A DNA stretch of 53,700 nt from Burkholderia ambifaria (GCF_001443045.1 NZ_LKPJ01000041.1:1-53700), one strand, 5' to 3'. Shown: positions 8,124 to 17,431, counted from the stretch's first letter. Notes: generated from the letters alone by a model not told the origin. A program made the numbers and translations.

Positions 8124-8158
8124 ATGAAATAATGCCATTTTATTTCATGGGATGAAAT
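8124..8158. promoter_or_regulatory. Overlapping MetR operator dyads between metR and metE
   Basis: ATGAAATAA (8124-8132) and TTATTTCAT (8140-8148) form a perfect 9-bp-arm inverted repeat with a 7-bp spacer. ATTTCAT (8142-8148) and ATGAAAT (8152-8158) form a second perfect dyad with a 3-bp spacer, sharing the middle half-site. The TGAA/TTCA arms fit the MetR consensus. The shared central half-site suggests two mutually exclusive or cooperative binding modes. Confidence 0.75.
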
Positions 8159-8206
8159 CCCTATGATGACTGCCGGATCTTCAATTTTTCTCTGGACGGC
8201 AGCTTC

Positions 8207-10501
8207 ATGGTTACGACACACAACCTCGGTTTCCCGCGCATCGGCGCGAAGCGCGAACTCAAGTTCGCTCTCGAACGCTACTGGAAGGGCGAATCGCCGC
8301 GCGACGAGCTGAGGGCACTCGGCGCCTCGCTCCGCCAGCGCCACTGGAACGACCAGCGCGAACTCGATCTCGCGCCGATCGGCGATTTCGCGTTCTACGA
8401 CCAGGTGCTCGACATGAGCTTCACGCTCGGCAACCTGCCGAAGCGCGTGCAGGACTTCCACGGCGATCCGCTCGACAACTATTTCCGCGTCGCGCGCGGC
8501 CGTTCGGCGCAGTCGGCGGAAGAACATGCGGCATGCTGCGGCGGTGTCGCGGCCGGCGAAATGACGAAGTGGTTCGACACGAACTATCACTACATCGTGC
8601 CGGAACTCCATGCGGACACGAACTTTTCGCTCGATCCGTCGCGACTGCTGCAGCAATTGGCCGAGGCGAAGGCGCAAGGCATCAACGCGAAGCCGGTGAT
8701 CCTCGGCCCCGTCACGTATCTGTGGCTCGGCAAGGCGAAGGACGATTCTGATCGCCTCGCGCTGCTGCCGAAGCTGCTGCCGGTGTACGGCGCGCTGCTC
8801 GACACGCTGACCGCGCAGGGTGTCGAATGGATGCAGATCGACGAGCCGATCCTCGTGACCGAACTCGACGCCGAATGGCGCCAGGCATTTCGCACCGCGT
8901 ATGCGGCGCTCGAAACGCGCCGCATCAAGCTGCTGCTCGCGACGTACTTCGGCCAGTTGCAGGACAACCTGACGCTCGCTGCCTCGCTGCCGGTCGACGG
9001 CCTGCACATCGACGCGATCAACGCGCGCGACGAAATCGATGCACTGGTGCGTGAACTGCCGGCCGACCGCGTGCTGTCGGTGGGCGCGATCAACGGCCGC
9101 AACATCTGGAAGACGGACCTGAACGCGACGCTCGACTGGCTCGAACCGCTCGCGAAGCAATTGGGCGGTCGCCTGTGGCTTGCGCCTTCGTGCTCGCTGC
9201 TGCACGTGCCGGTCGATCTGGCGAGCGAAGAGAAGCTCGACGCGGAGATCCGTTCGTGGCTTGCGTTCGCGCTGCAGAAGCTCGACGAACTGAAGGTGCT
9301 CGCGACCGCGCTGAACGAAGGCCGCGACAGGGTGGCCGACGCGCTTGCCGCAAACGCCGCCGCGATCGAGTCGCGCCGCCGTTCGCCGCGCGTGCACAAC
9401 CCGGCGGTGAAGGCCTCGATCGCGCGCATCGACGCGCAGCTCGGCAACCGCGCGAGCCCCTATCCGGAACGCGCGCCGAAGCAGTCGGCACGCTTGAACC
9501 TGCCGGCCTTCCCGACGACGACGATCGGCTCGTTTCCGCAGACCGCCGAAATCCGCCAGGCGCGCAGCCAGTTCAAGGCCGGCGCGCTGGATGAAGCCGG
9601 CTACCGCAACGCGATGCAGGCCGAGATCGAGCGCAGCGTGCGCGAACAGGAATCGCTCGAGCTCGACGTGCTCGTGCACGGTGAAGCCGAGCGCAACGAC
9701 ATGGTCGAATACTTCGGCGAGCAGCTCGACGGCTACGCATTCAGCCAGTTCGGCTGGGTGCAGTCGTACGGTTCGCGCTGCGTGAAGCCGCCGATCCTGT
9801 TCGGCGACATCAGCCGTCCGAAAGCGATGACGGTCGAATGGATCGCGTACGCGCAGTCGCTGACGAACAAGCCGATGAAGGGCATGCTGACCGGCCCGGT
9901 GACGATCCTGAACTGGTCGTTCGTGCGTGACGACCAGCCGCGCTCGGTGTCGTGCTACCAGCTCGCGCTCGCGATCCGCGACGAAGTGCTCGATCTCGAG
10001 AAGGCCGGCGTGCGCGTGATCCAGATCGACGAGGCCGCGCTGCGCGAAGGGTTGCCGCTGCGCCGCGCGCGATGGGGCGAGTACCTGACGTGGGCGGTCG
10101 AGTCGTTCCGCATCACGGCGAACGGCGTGCGGGACGACACGCAGATCCACACGCACATGTGCTATTCGGAGTTCAACGACATCATCGCGTCGATCGCCGA
10201 CATGGACGCGGACGTGATCACGATCGAGACATCGCGCTCGGACATGGAACTGCTCGACGCGTTCGACAGCTTCAGGTATCCGAACGAGATCGGCCCGGGC
10301 GTGTACGACATCCATTCGCCGAACATCCCGACGCAGGATCACATCGTGGGCCTGATGAAGAAGGCGGCCGAGCGGATTCCGGCGGAACGCCTGTGGGTGA
10401 ACCCGGACTGCGGACTGAAGACGCGCCAGTGGCGGGAAGTGATTCCGGCGCTGACGAACATGGTCGCCGCCGCCAAGACGCTGCGCAGCCAGGTGCAATA
10501 A
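8207..10501 (+). CDS. metE: Cobalamin-independent methionine synthase MetE
   Basis: A 764-aa cytosolic enzyme transferring a methyl group from 5-methyltetrahydropteroyl-tri-L-glutamate to homocysteine. It starts MVTTHNLGFPRIGAKRELK, the standard MetE N-terminus. The C-terminal barrel carries the zinc ligands His650 and Cys652 (HTHMCYSEF) and Cys735 (NPDCGLKTR), with FPTTTIGSFPQT opening the catalytic domain. Length and motifs equal those of the E. coli enzyme. It is divergent from metR, its likely activator, and stands close to a B12-riboswitch cobalt importer, although metE itself has no riboswitch. Confidence 0.97.
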   Translation: MVTTHNLGFPRIGAKRELKFALERYWKGESPRDELRALGASLRQRHWNDQRELDLAPIGDFAFYDQVLDMSFTLGNLPKRVQDFHGDPLDNYFRVARGRSAQSAEEHAACCGGVAAGEMTKWFDTNYHYIVPELHADTNFSLDPSRLLQQLAEAKAQGINAKPVILGPVTYLWLGKAKDDSDRLALLPKLLPVYGALLDTLTAQGVEWMQIDEPILVTELDAEWRQAFRTAYAALETRRIKLLLATYFGQLQDNLTLAASLPVDGLHIDAINARDEIDALVRELPADRVLSVGAINGRNIWKTDLNATLDWLEPLAKQLGGRLWLAPSCSLLHVPVDLASEEKLDAEIRSWLAFALQKLDELKVLATALNEGRDRVADALAANAAAIESRRRSPRVHNPAVKASIARIDAQLGNRASPYPERAPKQSARLNLPAFPTTTIGSFPQTAEIRQARSQFKAGALDEAGYRNAMQAEIERSVREQESLELDVLVHGEAERNDMVEYFGEQLDGYAFSQFGWVQSYGSRCVKPPILFGDISRPKAMTVEWIAYAQSLTNKPMKGMLTGPVTILNWSFVRDDQPRSVSCYQLALAIRDEVLDLEKAGVRVIQIDEAALREGLPLRRARWGEYLTWAVESFRITANGVRDDTQIHTHMCYSEFNDIIASIADMDADVITIETSRSDMELLDAFDSFRYPNEIGPGVYDIHSPNIPTQDHIVGLMKKAAERIPAERLWVNPDCGLKTRQWREVIPALTNMVAAAKTLRSQVQ

Positions 10502-10738
10502 CGCGCGAATGCGGTATGCCTGCCGCCGCGATCGATGATCCGGCGGCGGGTGCCGTACCGGTCGAGACCGTCCCGGGCAGGCCTCGGGACACGTCGTTTC
10601 CGCTGCTTGATCCTCGAGGTGCATTCCCGCCATGTGCGAACGCATCCGCTACCCGCTCGACCAGCGCGAAACAGACGGGAGAGCGGAATCCCGGAGCGGG
10701 AGTGCGCGACCGGACGACCGCCCGCATGCGTGGAAACC

Positions 10739-10760
10739 GGGCAGGCGAAGCCGCCTGCCC
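10739..10760 (-). terminator. Hairpin downstream of the MHS transporter, between convergent genes
   Basis: Perfect 9-bp arms GGGCAGGCG (10739-10747) and CGCCTGCCC (10752-10760) enclose a 4-base loop (AAGC on the plus strand). It sits 13 bases past the stop codon of the minus-strand transporter. No long T-run follows, so its strength is uncertain. A second imperfect hairpin (about 10511-10560, GCCGCCG with CGGCGGC) follows metE. The 272-base gap holds no gene. Confidence 0.6.
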
Positions 10761-10773
10761 GTTGCACCGGAAA

Positions 10774-12099
10774 TTACGCGGTGCGCGCGCCGCGCGGCAG
10801 CGGCTCGTTCGTCTTGCCGGGCGCACTCGCATCGTCAATGCTGACGCGACGCGAGATCAGCCACACGCACAGCGATGACAGGATCGCGGCGCTGGTGTAC
10901 TGGAGCGCGAGCGGCCACCATTGTGGCGCGGTGTTCTGCGCGATGATGGTCGCAACGAGCGGCGTGAGGCCGCCGGCGAGCGCGCCGCACACCTGGTACG
11001 CGATCGAGATCGCCGTGTAGCGGATGCGTGCGACGAAGATACCGCTGACGAAGCCTGCAACCACCGAGTAGTAGCCCGATTCCGCGAGCGTCGCGAGGCC
11101 GACGCCGACCGTAATCGACAGCGGCGTGCCCATGTGCACGAGCGGCAGCATGACGAACGGGACGATCGCAGCCCATGCGCCGGTGATCAGCAGCACGCGC
11201 GTGGTGCCGAAGCGCTGCGCGAGGAACGCGGCCGCGAGCTGCACGACGAACTGCAGCACGGCGACGATCGTCATGCAATGCAGCACCATCGACCGGTCGA
11301 GCGACAGGAACTGCGTCGCGTAGCTGATCATGAAGATGTTGCTGAAATACACGCCGGCGATGCCGTAGACGTTCGCACCGATCGCGAGCAGCAGCAGCGG
11401 CCAGTACTTGAGCGCTTCGCGCACCGGGTTCTGCGCGGTATTGCCGCTCTTTTTCACTTCCTCGAACTCGGGCGATTCCGACACGCTCGCGCGGATCACG
11501 AAGCCGACGATCAGCAGCACGGAACTCGCAAGGAACGGCACGCGCCAGCCCCAGCTCATCATGTCGTCCTTCGACAGCGTGCTGATCGCGCCGAACGCGA
11601 GCATCGACAGGATCAGGCCGCTCGCGCTGCCGAGCTGCGCGAACGACGCGAAGAACGTGCGCTTGCCTTCGGGCGCGTGTTCGCCGGCGAGCAGCACCGC
11701 GCCGCCCCATTCGCCGCCGACCGCGATGCCTTGCAGCACGCGCATCAGCACGAGCAGGATCGGGGCGATCACGCCGGCCTGCGCATGGGTCGGCAGCAGG
11801 CCGATCGCGACCGTCGACACGGCCATCAGCATCAGTGTCGCGAGCAGCGAACGCTTGCGGCCGAAGCGGTCGCCGAGATAGCCGAACATCACGCCGCCGA
11901 GCGGCCGTGCGAAGAAGCCGACCGCGAACGAGCCGAACGACGCGAGCAGGCTGACGAAGCGGTTTTCGCCGGGAAAGAACAGCGGCCCGAACACGATGGC
12001 GGCGGCGGTCGCATAGCTATAGAAGTCGTACCACTCGATCGTGGTGCCGACGAACGAAGCGAGCGCCGCCCGCTTCGGTTGCTTGACGGAAGTCCCCAT
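10774..12099 (-). CDS. MHS-family MFS transporter, probable guanidino-compound importer
   Basis: A 441-aa, 12-helix inner-membrane symporter of the metabolite:H+ symporter family. FVGTTIEWYDFYSYATAAA at the first helix, GYLGDRFGRKR (motif A) and RVLQGIAVGGEWGGAVLLAGEHAP are diagnostic. The ATG at 12099 is preceded by GAGAGGAAC, a good ribosome-binding site; a longer frame upstream is discarded. It lies 56 bases downstream of the guanidinobutyrase gene on the same strand, so it is probably co-transcribed and may import guanidinobutyrate or a related compound. That substrate is inferred from context. Confidence 0.85.
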   Translation of the reverse strand: MGTSVKQPKRAALASFVGTTIEWYDFYSYATAAAIVFGPLFFPGENRFVSLLASFGSFAVGFFARPLGGVMFGYLGDRFGRKRSLLATLMLMAVSTVAIGLLPTHAQAGVIAPILLVLMRVLQGIAVGGEWGGAVLLAGEHAPEGKRTFFASFAQLGSASGLILSMLAFGAISTLSKDDMMSWGWRVPFLASSVLLIVGFVIRASVSESPEFEEVKKSGNTAQNPVREALKYWPLLLLAIGANVYGIAGVYFSNIFMISYATQFLSLDRSMVLHCMTIVAVLQFVVQLAAAFLAQRFGTTRVLLITGAWAAIVPFVMLPLVHMGTPLSITVGVGLATLAESGYYSVVAGFVSGIFVARIRYTAISIAYQVCGALAGGLTPLVATIIAQNTAPQWWPLALQYTSAAILSSLCVWLISRRVSIDDASAPGKTNEPLPRGARTA

Positions 12100-12155
12100 C
12101 TGTCTAGTGTTCCTCTCGAATCCTCTGATTTTTGGAATGGATGGCGGCGCGGGGA

Positions 12156-13112
12156 TCAGTCGCGGTACGCGACGCCGGGCAGCACGCACAGCAGCTCGTA
12201 CGCAAGGTTCGCGCCGAGCAGGGCCGTGGTGCCAAACGGGTCGTACGGCGGCGCGACTTCGACGAGATCGCAGCCGACGATGTTCAGCCCCTTCGCGCCG
12301 CGGATGATTTCAAGCGCCTGCGGCACCGTGAGGCCGGCGATTTCCGGCGTGCCGGTGCCCGGGGCATAGGCCGGGTCGATGCCGTCGATGTCGAAGCTGA
12401 TGTAGACGGGTGTGTCGCCGACGCGCGCGCGCACTTCTTCCATCAGTGGTGCGAGCGACTTGTTCCAGCATTCCTCGGCCTGGACCACGCGGAAGCCCTG
12501 CTCGCGGCACCAGTCGAAGTCCTCGGCCGCGTAGCCGGTGCCGCGCAGGCCGATCTGCGTGACCTTGTCGCCGTGCAGCAGGCCTTCCTCGACCGCCCGG
12601 CGGAACGGCGTGCCGTGCGCGATCTTTTCGCCCATCATCGTGTCGTTCACGTCGGCGTGTGCATCGACGTGGATCAATGCAACCTTGCCGTGCTTGCGGT
12701 GGATCGCGCGCAGGATCGGTAGCGCGATCGTGTGGTCGCCGCCGAGCGTGATCGGCTTGCAGCCGTGCTCGAGGATCGCGTCGTACGCGGCCTCGATGCG
12801 CGCGATGGAGTCGTGCAGGTTGTACGGGTTGATCGCGACGTCGCCGATATCGGCGACTTGTAGCGAATCGAAGGGTGCCGCGCGCGTGGCCATGTTGTAC
12901 GGGCGCAGCAGCACGGACTCGGTGCGGATCTGGCGCGGGCCGAAGCGCGCGCCGGTGCGGTTGGAGGTGCCGAGGTCGAACGGCACGCCGACGAAGCATG
13001 CGTCGAGGCCCGCGGCGCTTGCCACGTGCGGCAGGCGCATCATCGTCGCGATGCCGCCGCAGCGCGGCATTTCATTGCCGCCGAGCGGCTGGAAATGGGT
13101 GTGGTCGTTCAT
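12156..13112 (-). CDS. gbuA: Guanidinobutyrase (arginase/agmatinase family)
   Basis: A 318-aa ureohydrolase with complete binuclear manganese site: His127 (GGDH), Asp150, His152 and Asp154 (DAHAD), and Asp241 and Asp243 (SFDIDGIDPA). The QPLGGNEMPRCGGIATMMRLP N-terminal region and the FRVVQAEECW segment resemble Pseudomonas guanidinobutyrase GbuA, as I recall it, more than E. coli agmatinase SpeB. It would hydrolyse 4-guanidinobutyrate to 4-aminobutyrate and urea. It heads an operon with an MHS transporter and is divergent from a LysR gene. The ATG at 13112 has GGAAGAG as ribosome-binding site. Agmatinase activity remains possible. Confidence 0.85.
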   Translation of the reverse strand: MNDHTHFQPLGGNEMPRCGGIATMMRLPHVASAAGLDACFVGVPFDLGTSNRTGARFGPRQIRTESVLLRPYNMATRAAPFDSLQVADIGDVAINPYNLHDSIARIEAAYDAILEHGCKPITLGGDHTIALPILRAIHRKHGKVALIHVDAHADVNDTMMGEKIAHGTPFRRAVEEGLLHGDKVTQIGLRGTGYAAEDFDWCREQGFRVVQAEECWNKSLAPLMEEVRARVGDTPVYISFDIDGIDPAYAPGTGTPEIAGLTVPQALEIIRGAKGLNIVGCDLVEVAPPYDPFGTTALLGANLAYELLCVLPGVAYRD

Positions 13113-13215
13113 GGGCTTGTCTCTTCCGATGTGGGGTTGCCGTATCATGCGACGCGGCCTGGCACATAGTTTTACGCGTCACGCCGGAAAGAAGAATGCG
13201 AAGATATCGACGTAA

Positions 13216-13235
13216 ACATCGATTTTCATCGATGT
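13216..13235. promoter_or_regulatory. Dyad operator between gbuA and its LysR regulator
   Basis: ACATCGA (13216-13222) and TCGATGT (13229-13235) are perfect 7-bp arms around a 6-base AT-rich spacer. The dyad ends 17 bases before the LysR start codon, in the 139-base divergent region, a good position for autoregulatory LysR binding. Confidence 0.5.
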
Positions 13236-13251
13236 ATGGAAGGGGAATAGC

Positions 13252-14163
13252 GTGCTGGGGAATCTGTCGACGCTCGATCTGCGGTTGATCCGCGTGTTTC
13301 TCGCGGTCACGGACGCGGGCGGCGTGTCGGCCGCGCAGGCGATGCTGAACGTCGGCCAGTCGACGATCAGCGCGCAGCTGTCGTCGCTCGAGACGCGGCT
13401 CGGCTACCGGCTCTGCGAGCGCGGCCGCAGCGGCTTCCGGCTCACGCCGAAAGGCGAGCGGTTCCACGCGATGAGCCGCAAGCTGCTCGCGGCGCTCGAC
13501 GAATTCGGGATGGCGGCGCGGCACATGGACCGCCAGCTGGTCGGCACGCTGAACATCGGCCTGATCGGCCATACGCCGATTAGCCAGAACGCGCGGATCG
13601 CCGAGGCGATCGCCGCGTTCCGCACGCGCGACGAGGCCGTGCGTTTCTCGATCTCGGTGCGCGCGCCGGGCGATCTCGAGGAAAAGCTGCTGAGCGACGA
13701 GATCCAGATCGCGGTCGGCTACTTCTGGCATCGCGTGCCGTCGCTGCACTACACGCCGCTGTTCATCGAGCGGCAGGTCGCCTACTGCGGCCGCGGCCAT
13801 CCGCTGTTCGAACGCGCGGGCGCGCTGACGCCGGCCGACGTCGCGGGCTTCGAGTGGGCGTGGCGCTCGTATCCGCTGCCGGAGGCGCAGATGTCGACGA
13901 CGCCCGACCGCGTAACCGCGACCGCCGACAACATGGAGGCCGTCGCGCTGCTGATCCTGTCCGGCCACCACCTCGGCTATCTGCCGCAGCACTTCGCGGC
14001 ACCGTATGTCGCGCAGGGGCTGCTCGCGCCGCTCAATCAAGACCAGCTACGCTACGACGTCACGTTCCACATGGTCGTGGCGCGCGACGGACGCGGCGAT
14101 CCACTCGTCGAAGCGTTTCTCGAGGATCTCGAGCACGCGCACCAGCCGCCCGACATCGTGTAG
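13252..14163 (+). CDS. LysR-type regulator divergent from guanidinobutyrase (GbuR-like)
   Basis: A 303-aa LysR-family protein. The HTH covers roughly residues 17-45 (GGVSAAQAMLNVGQSTISAQ), followed by an effector-binding domain (GTLNIGLIGHTPISQN). It starts with GTG at 13252, preceded by GGAAGGGG. Divergence from gbuA, with a dyad between them, suggests it controls guanidinobutyrate use, as GbuR does in Pseudomonas; the ligand is inferred. Its 3' end is convergent with the Lrp gene. Confidence 0.85.
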   Translation: MLGNLSTLDLRLIRVFLAVTDAGGVSAAQAMLNVGQSTISAQLSSLETRLGYRLCERGRSGFRLTPKGERFHAMSRKLLAALDEFGMAARHMDRQLVGTLNIGLIGHTPISQNARIAEAIAAFRTRDEAVRFSISVRAPGDLEEKLLSDEIQIAVGYFWHRVPSLHYTPLFIERQVAYCGRGHPLFERAGALTPADVAGFEWAWRSYPLPEAQMSTTPDRVTATADNMEAVALLILSGHHLGYLPQHFAAPYVAQGLLAPLNQDQLRYDVTFHMVVARDGRGDPLVEAFLEDLEHAHQPPDIV

Positions 14164-14288
14164 GGCGCCGTCGGCAACAATGTGAACGAATGTTGCGGCG
14201 GCGCGGCCCGCCGTCGCCCACATCGATAGGCGTCGAAGTGACGTGTCGGGCAGCGGAGCGGCTTGCGTGTGCCGGCTGCCCGCCGCCA

Positions 14289-14753
14289 TCACGGCACCGG
14301 CAATCCCGCGTCGTGCTTGACCTCGCGCAGCGACAGCGCCGATTCGATCGACGTCACGCCCGGCAGCATCCGCAGCGAATCGCGAATGAACGTGCCGTAG
14401 TCGTCGAGATCGCGCGCGACCACCTGCAGCAGATAGTCGGCCGTGCCCGCGACGTTGTGGCACGCGAGAATCCGCTCGATGCCGAGCACTTCCCGTTCGA
14501 ACCGGTCGGCGACCTTGCGGTCGTGCGTCGCGAACCGCACGAGCACGAATGCGACGACGCCGAAGCCGAGCGCCTGGCGCGACAGCTGCGCGCGGTAGCG
14601 CTCGATGTAGCCGTCGCTTTCGAGACGTTTCAGGCGCCGTGCGCAGGGCGTTTCGGAGAGGCCGACGGAATCGGCGAGGCGTGCGATCGGCAGGCGGCCG
14701 TCGCGCTGCACCGCGGCGAGAATCGCACGATCGGTTTTATCGAGTTCGGACAT
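14289..14753 (-). CDS. Lrp/AsnC-family transcriptional regulator
   Basis: A 154-aa one-domain-plus-RAM regulator. The HTH is visible near residues 20-45 (RLADSVGLSETPCARRLKRLE), and the C-terminal RAM ligand domain carries CHNVAGTADYLLQVVARD. Such proteins sense an amino acid and commonly control an adjacent exporter. It is divergent from the LysE-type gene at 14888 across 134 bases, which makes control of that exporter likely. The amino acid is not identifiable. Confidence 0.9.
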   Translation of the reverse strand: MSELDKTDRAILAAVQRDGRLPIARLADSVGLSETPCARRLKRLESDGYIERYRAQLSRQALGFGVVAFVLVRFATHDRKVADRFEREVLGIERILACHNVAGTADYLLQVVARDLDDYGTFIRDSLRMLPGVTSIESALSLREVKHDAGLPVP

Positions 14754-14887
14754 GTTGGTGGAATCCTTGTCTTGGTTGCGTGATTGTGGCGGATTCCGCT
14801 ATCGATCGCCAATCCTGAGCCAAATATGGCCAATAATCCCTCCATCTTCAGCGGCAACATATCGTCATTGAAGGACGGGGGCAGACC

Positions 14888-15511
14888 ATGATTTCCACGC
14901 ATTTGCTGTTGATTTATCTCGCCGCACTGGCGGCCATCTACGCGGTGCCCGGGCCCGACATGGCGCTCGTTCTGCAGACCAGCATCGGCCGTGGCGTGCG
15001 GCCGGGCATGGCGGCGGCGGCCGGCCTGTCGCTGTCGCGCACCGCGCACGTGACGTTGTCCGCCTGCGGCGTCGCGGCGCTGATCCGCGGCGCGCCATGG
15101 CTGTACGAGGCGATTCGCTACGGCGGCGCGCTCTATCTCGCATACGTCGCGATCCAGGTGTTCCGCTCGCCGGTGTTCGCGCTCGGCGACGGCGATGCGG
15201 CCGCCGCCGGGGAACTGCGGCAGTCGTTCTTCAAGGGGCTGCTGACGAACCTGCTGAACCCGAAGGCGCTGCTGTTCTGCTCGGTGCTGCTGCCGCAATT
15301 CGTGCGGCCGGAGGCCGGGCCCGTCGTGTGGCAGATGTTCGAACTCGGCGCGATGCTCGTCGCGGCCGGCGTGTGTTTCGACCTCGCATGCGTGTTCGGC
15401 GCGTCGCGCATCGCCGCATGGATGCGCGCGCATCCGCTGGCCCAGACGGTGCAGCGCTGGACGTTTTCCGCTGCGCTGATCGGCTTCGCGCTGCGCCTGT
15501 CGATGGACTGA
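14888..15511 (+). CDS. LysE/RhtB-family amino-acid exporter
   Basis: A 207-aa membrane protein with about six hydrophobic segments. The family signature YAVPGPDMALVLQTSIGRG lies near the N-terminus, GGALYLAYVAIQVFRSP in the middle, and FFKGLLTNLLNPKALLF in the second half. It exports amino acids such as lysine, homoserine or threonine; the substrate is unknown. Divergence from an Lrp/AsnC regulator indicates amino-acid-responsive expression. The ATG at 14888 has a G-rich upstream stretch about nine bases away. Confidence 0.9.
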   Translation: MISTHLLLIYLAALAAIYAVPGPDMALVLQTSIGRGVRPGMAAAAGLSLSRTAHVTLSACGVAALIRGAPWLYEAIRYGGALYLAYVAIQVFRSPVFALGDGDAAAAGELRQSFFKGLLTNLLNPKALLFCSVLLPQFVRPEAGPVVWQMFELGAMLVAAGVCFDLACVFGASRIAAWMRAHPLAQTVQRWTFSAALIGFALRLSMD

Positions 15512-15768
15512 GCCACGTCATCGCACCGTGCCGCGCGGGTCGGCAGGCCGCGCGGTGCAGTGCACAACGAACGCGGGGCCGCGCGCAATGCCGGCCTTCG
15601 CCCGCTGGCCGCGACACGGCGGGGCGCGCGCGCAAATCATCTGACTGTTCTAAACTTCCTTTAACCTCGCGCTGTTGCAAACCGACTGACCGAACGGAAC
15701 CGTCTCCCGCCGGCCCTGTCCGATTTCCTGGCTGTTCCGTGCAACGCGGTACCAAGGAGGGTCTGAAC

Positions 15769-17358
15769 ATGGCAAGGCATCTTCAAGCCGACCGTGAACC
15801 CCGCATCGTCGCCGAATCGAAGTGTCTCGGTCAGTGCGATCCGGCAGAACGCATCCACGTCACGATCATGTTGCGGCGGCAGGAAGAAGGGCAACTCGAT
15901 GCATTGGTCCACCAGCTCGCCACCGGCGACGCCCAGGCAAAACCGCTGTCGCGCGACGCCTTCGCGCAGCGTTTTTCCGCCAATCCCGACGACATTCGCA
16001 AAACCGAGGACTTCGCGCGCCGCCATCAGCTGACGGTCGATCGCGTCGATCCGGTCGAAAGCGTCGTCGTGCTGTCCGGCACCATCCAGCAGTTCGAGGC
16101 GGCATTCAGCGTGAAGCTCGAGCGTTTCGAGCATCGCTCGATCGGCCAGTACCGCGGCCGCTCGGGCCCGATCGCGCTGCCGGACGATCTCGGCGATGCC
16201 GTCACGGCCGTGCTCGGCCTAGACAGCCGTCCGCAGGCGCGGCCGCACTTCCGGCTGCGTCCGCCGTTCAAGCCCGCGCGCGGCGCCACCAGCGTCACGT
16301 TTACGCCGATCCAGCTCGCGTCGCTGTACGGCTTTCCGGCCGGCGACGGCGCGGGGCAATGCATCGCGATCGTCGAACTCGGTGGTGGCTATCGCCCGGC
16401 CGATATCCAGCAGTATTTCCGCGGGCTCGGCATCAACACGCCGCCGACGCTCGTCGACGTGAACGTCGGCACCGGCCGCAATGCGCCGACCGGCGAGGCG
16501 AACGGCCCGGACGGCGAAGTCGCGCTCGACATCGAGATCGCCGGTGCGATCGCGCCGGCTGCGAAGATCGCGGTCTACTTCGCGCCGAACAGCGACGCGG
16601 GCTTCATCCAGGCCGTGAACGCGGCCGTTACCGACAAGACCAACCAGCCGTCCGTGATCTCGATCAGCTGGGGCGGGCCGGAAGCGATCTGGCAGGCGCA
16701 GTCGGCACAGGCGTTCAACCGCGTGCTGCAGGCGGCTGCCGCGCAGGGGATCACGGTGTGCGCGGCGTCGGGCGACAGCGGCTCGGGCGACGGGCTGCAG
16801 GACGGCGCCGATCACGTCGACTTCCCGGCATCGAGCCCGTACGTGCTCGGCTGCGGCGGCACGCAGCTCGATGCGCTGCCGGGGCAGGGCATTCGCAGCG
16901 AGGTCACGTGGAACGACGAGGCGGCCGGTGGCGGTGCGGGCGGCGGCGGCGTCAGCACGATGTTCGACGTGCCGGTCTGGCAGCAGGGGCTGAAGGTGGC
17001 GCTCGCCGACGGCAGCAGCACGTCGCTCGCGAAGCGCGGCGTGCCGGACGTCGCCGGCGATGCCTCGCCGCAAACGGGCTACGAGGTGTCGATCGCGGGC
17101 ACGCCCGCGGTGATGGGCGGCACGAGCGCGGTCGCGCCGTTGTGGGCCGCGCTGATCGCCCGGATCAACGCGGCGGCCGGTGCATCGGCCGGCTGGATCA
17201 ATCCGGCGCTGTACAAGAATCCGGGCGCGCTGCGCGACATCACGAAAGGCTCGAACGGCACGTATGCGGCCGCGCACGGCTGGGACGCATGCACGGGCCT
17301 CGGCAGCCCCGACGGCACGAAACTCGCGGCGATCCTCGCGCGCAAGCCGTCGAGCTGA
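15769..17358 (+). CDS. S53-family serine-carboxyl peptidase (sedolisin/kumamolisin-like)
   Basis: A 529-aa peptidase with a pro-kumamolisin activation domain at about residues 30-160 and a subtilisin-fold catalytic domain after about 185. The catalytic set is complete: Glu250 and Asp254 (GEVALDIEIAG), oxyanion Asp336 (ASGDSGSGDG) and Ser453 (MGGTSAVAP). The spacing nearly matches kumamolisin. The C-terminal calcium loop (GWDACTGLGSPDG) is present. AAGGAGG at 15754-15760 fixes the start. No N-terminal signal peptide or hydrophobic stretch is visible, unusual for an acid endopeptidase that normally acts outside the cytoplasm. It sits 73 bases upstream of an S10 carboxypeptidase gene. Confidence 0.93.
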   Translation: MARHLQADREPRIVAESKCLGQCDPAERIHVTIMLRRQEEGQLDALVHQLATGDAQAKPLSRDAFAQRFSANPDDIRKTEDFARRHQLTVDRVDPVESVVVLSGTIQQFEAAFSVKLERFEHRSIGQYRGRSGPIALPDDLGDAVTAVLGLDSRPQARPHFRLRPPFKPARGATSVTFTPIQLASLYGFPAGDGAGQCIAIVELGGGYRPADIQQYFRGLGINTPPTLVDVNVGTGRNAPTGEANGPDGEVALDIEIAGAIAPAAKIAVYFAPNSDAGFIQAVNAAVTDKTNQPSVISISWGGPEAIWQAQSAQAFNRVLQAAAAQGITVCAASGDSGSGDGLQDGADHVDFPASSPYVLGCGGTQLDALPGQGIRSEVTWNDEAAGGGAGGGGVSTMFDVPVWQQGLKVALADGSSTSLAKRGVPDVAGDASPQTGYEVSIAGTPAVMGGTSAVAPLWAALIARINAAAGASAGWINPALYKNPGALRDITKGSNGTYAAAHGWDACTGLGSPDGTKLAAILARKPSS

Positions 17359-17431
17359 CGCGCCGGCATACGCCTTTCCATGCGACGCGGGTTTCCTGCC
17401 CGCGTCTTTTTTCACCTCCAGGAGCAGCACG

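Noticed and set aside
8051..10645. Long minus-strand open frame opposite metE (864 aa)
   Set aside because: An antisense shadow caused by GC-rich codon bias; the translation is Arg/His-rich without motifs and metE is unmistakable.
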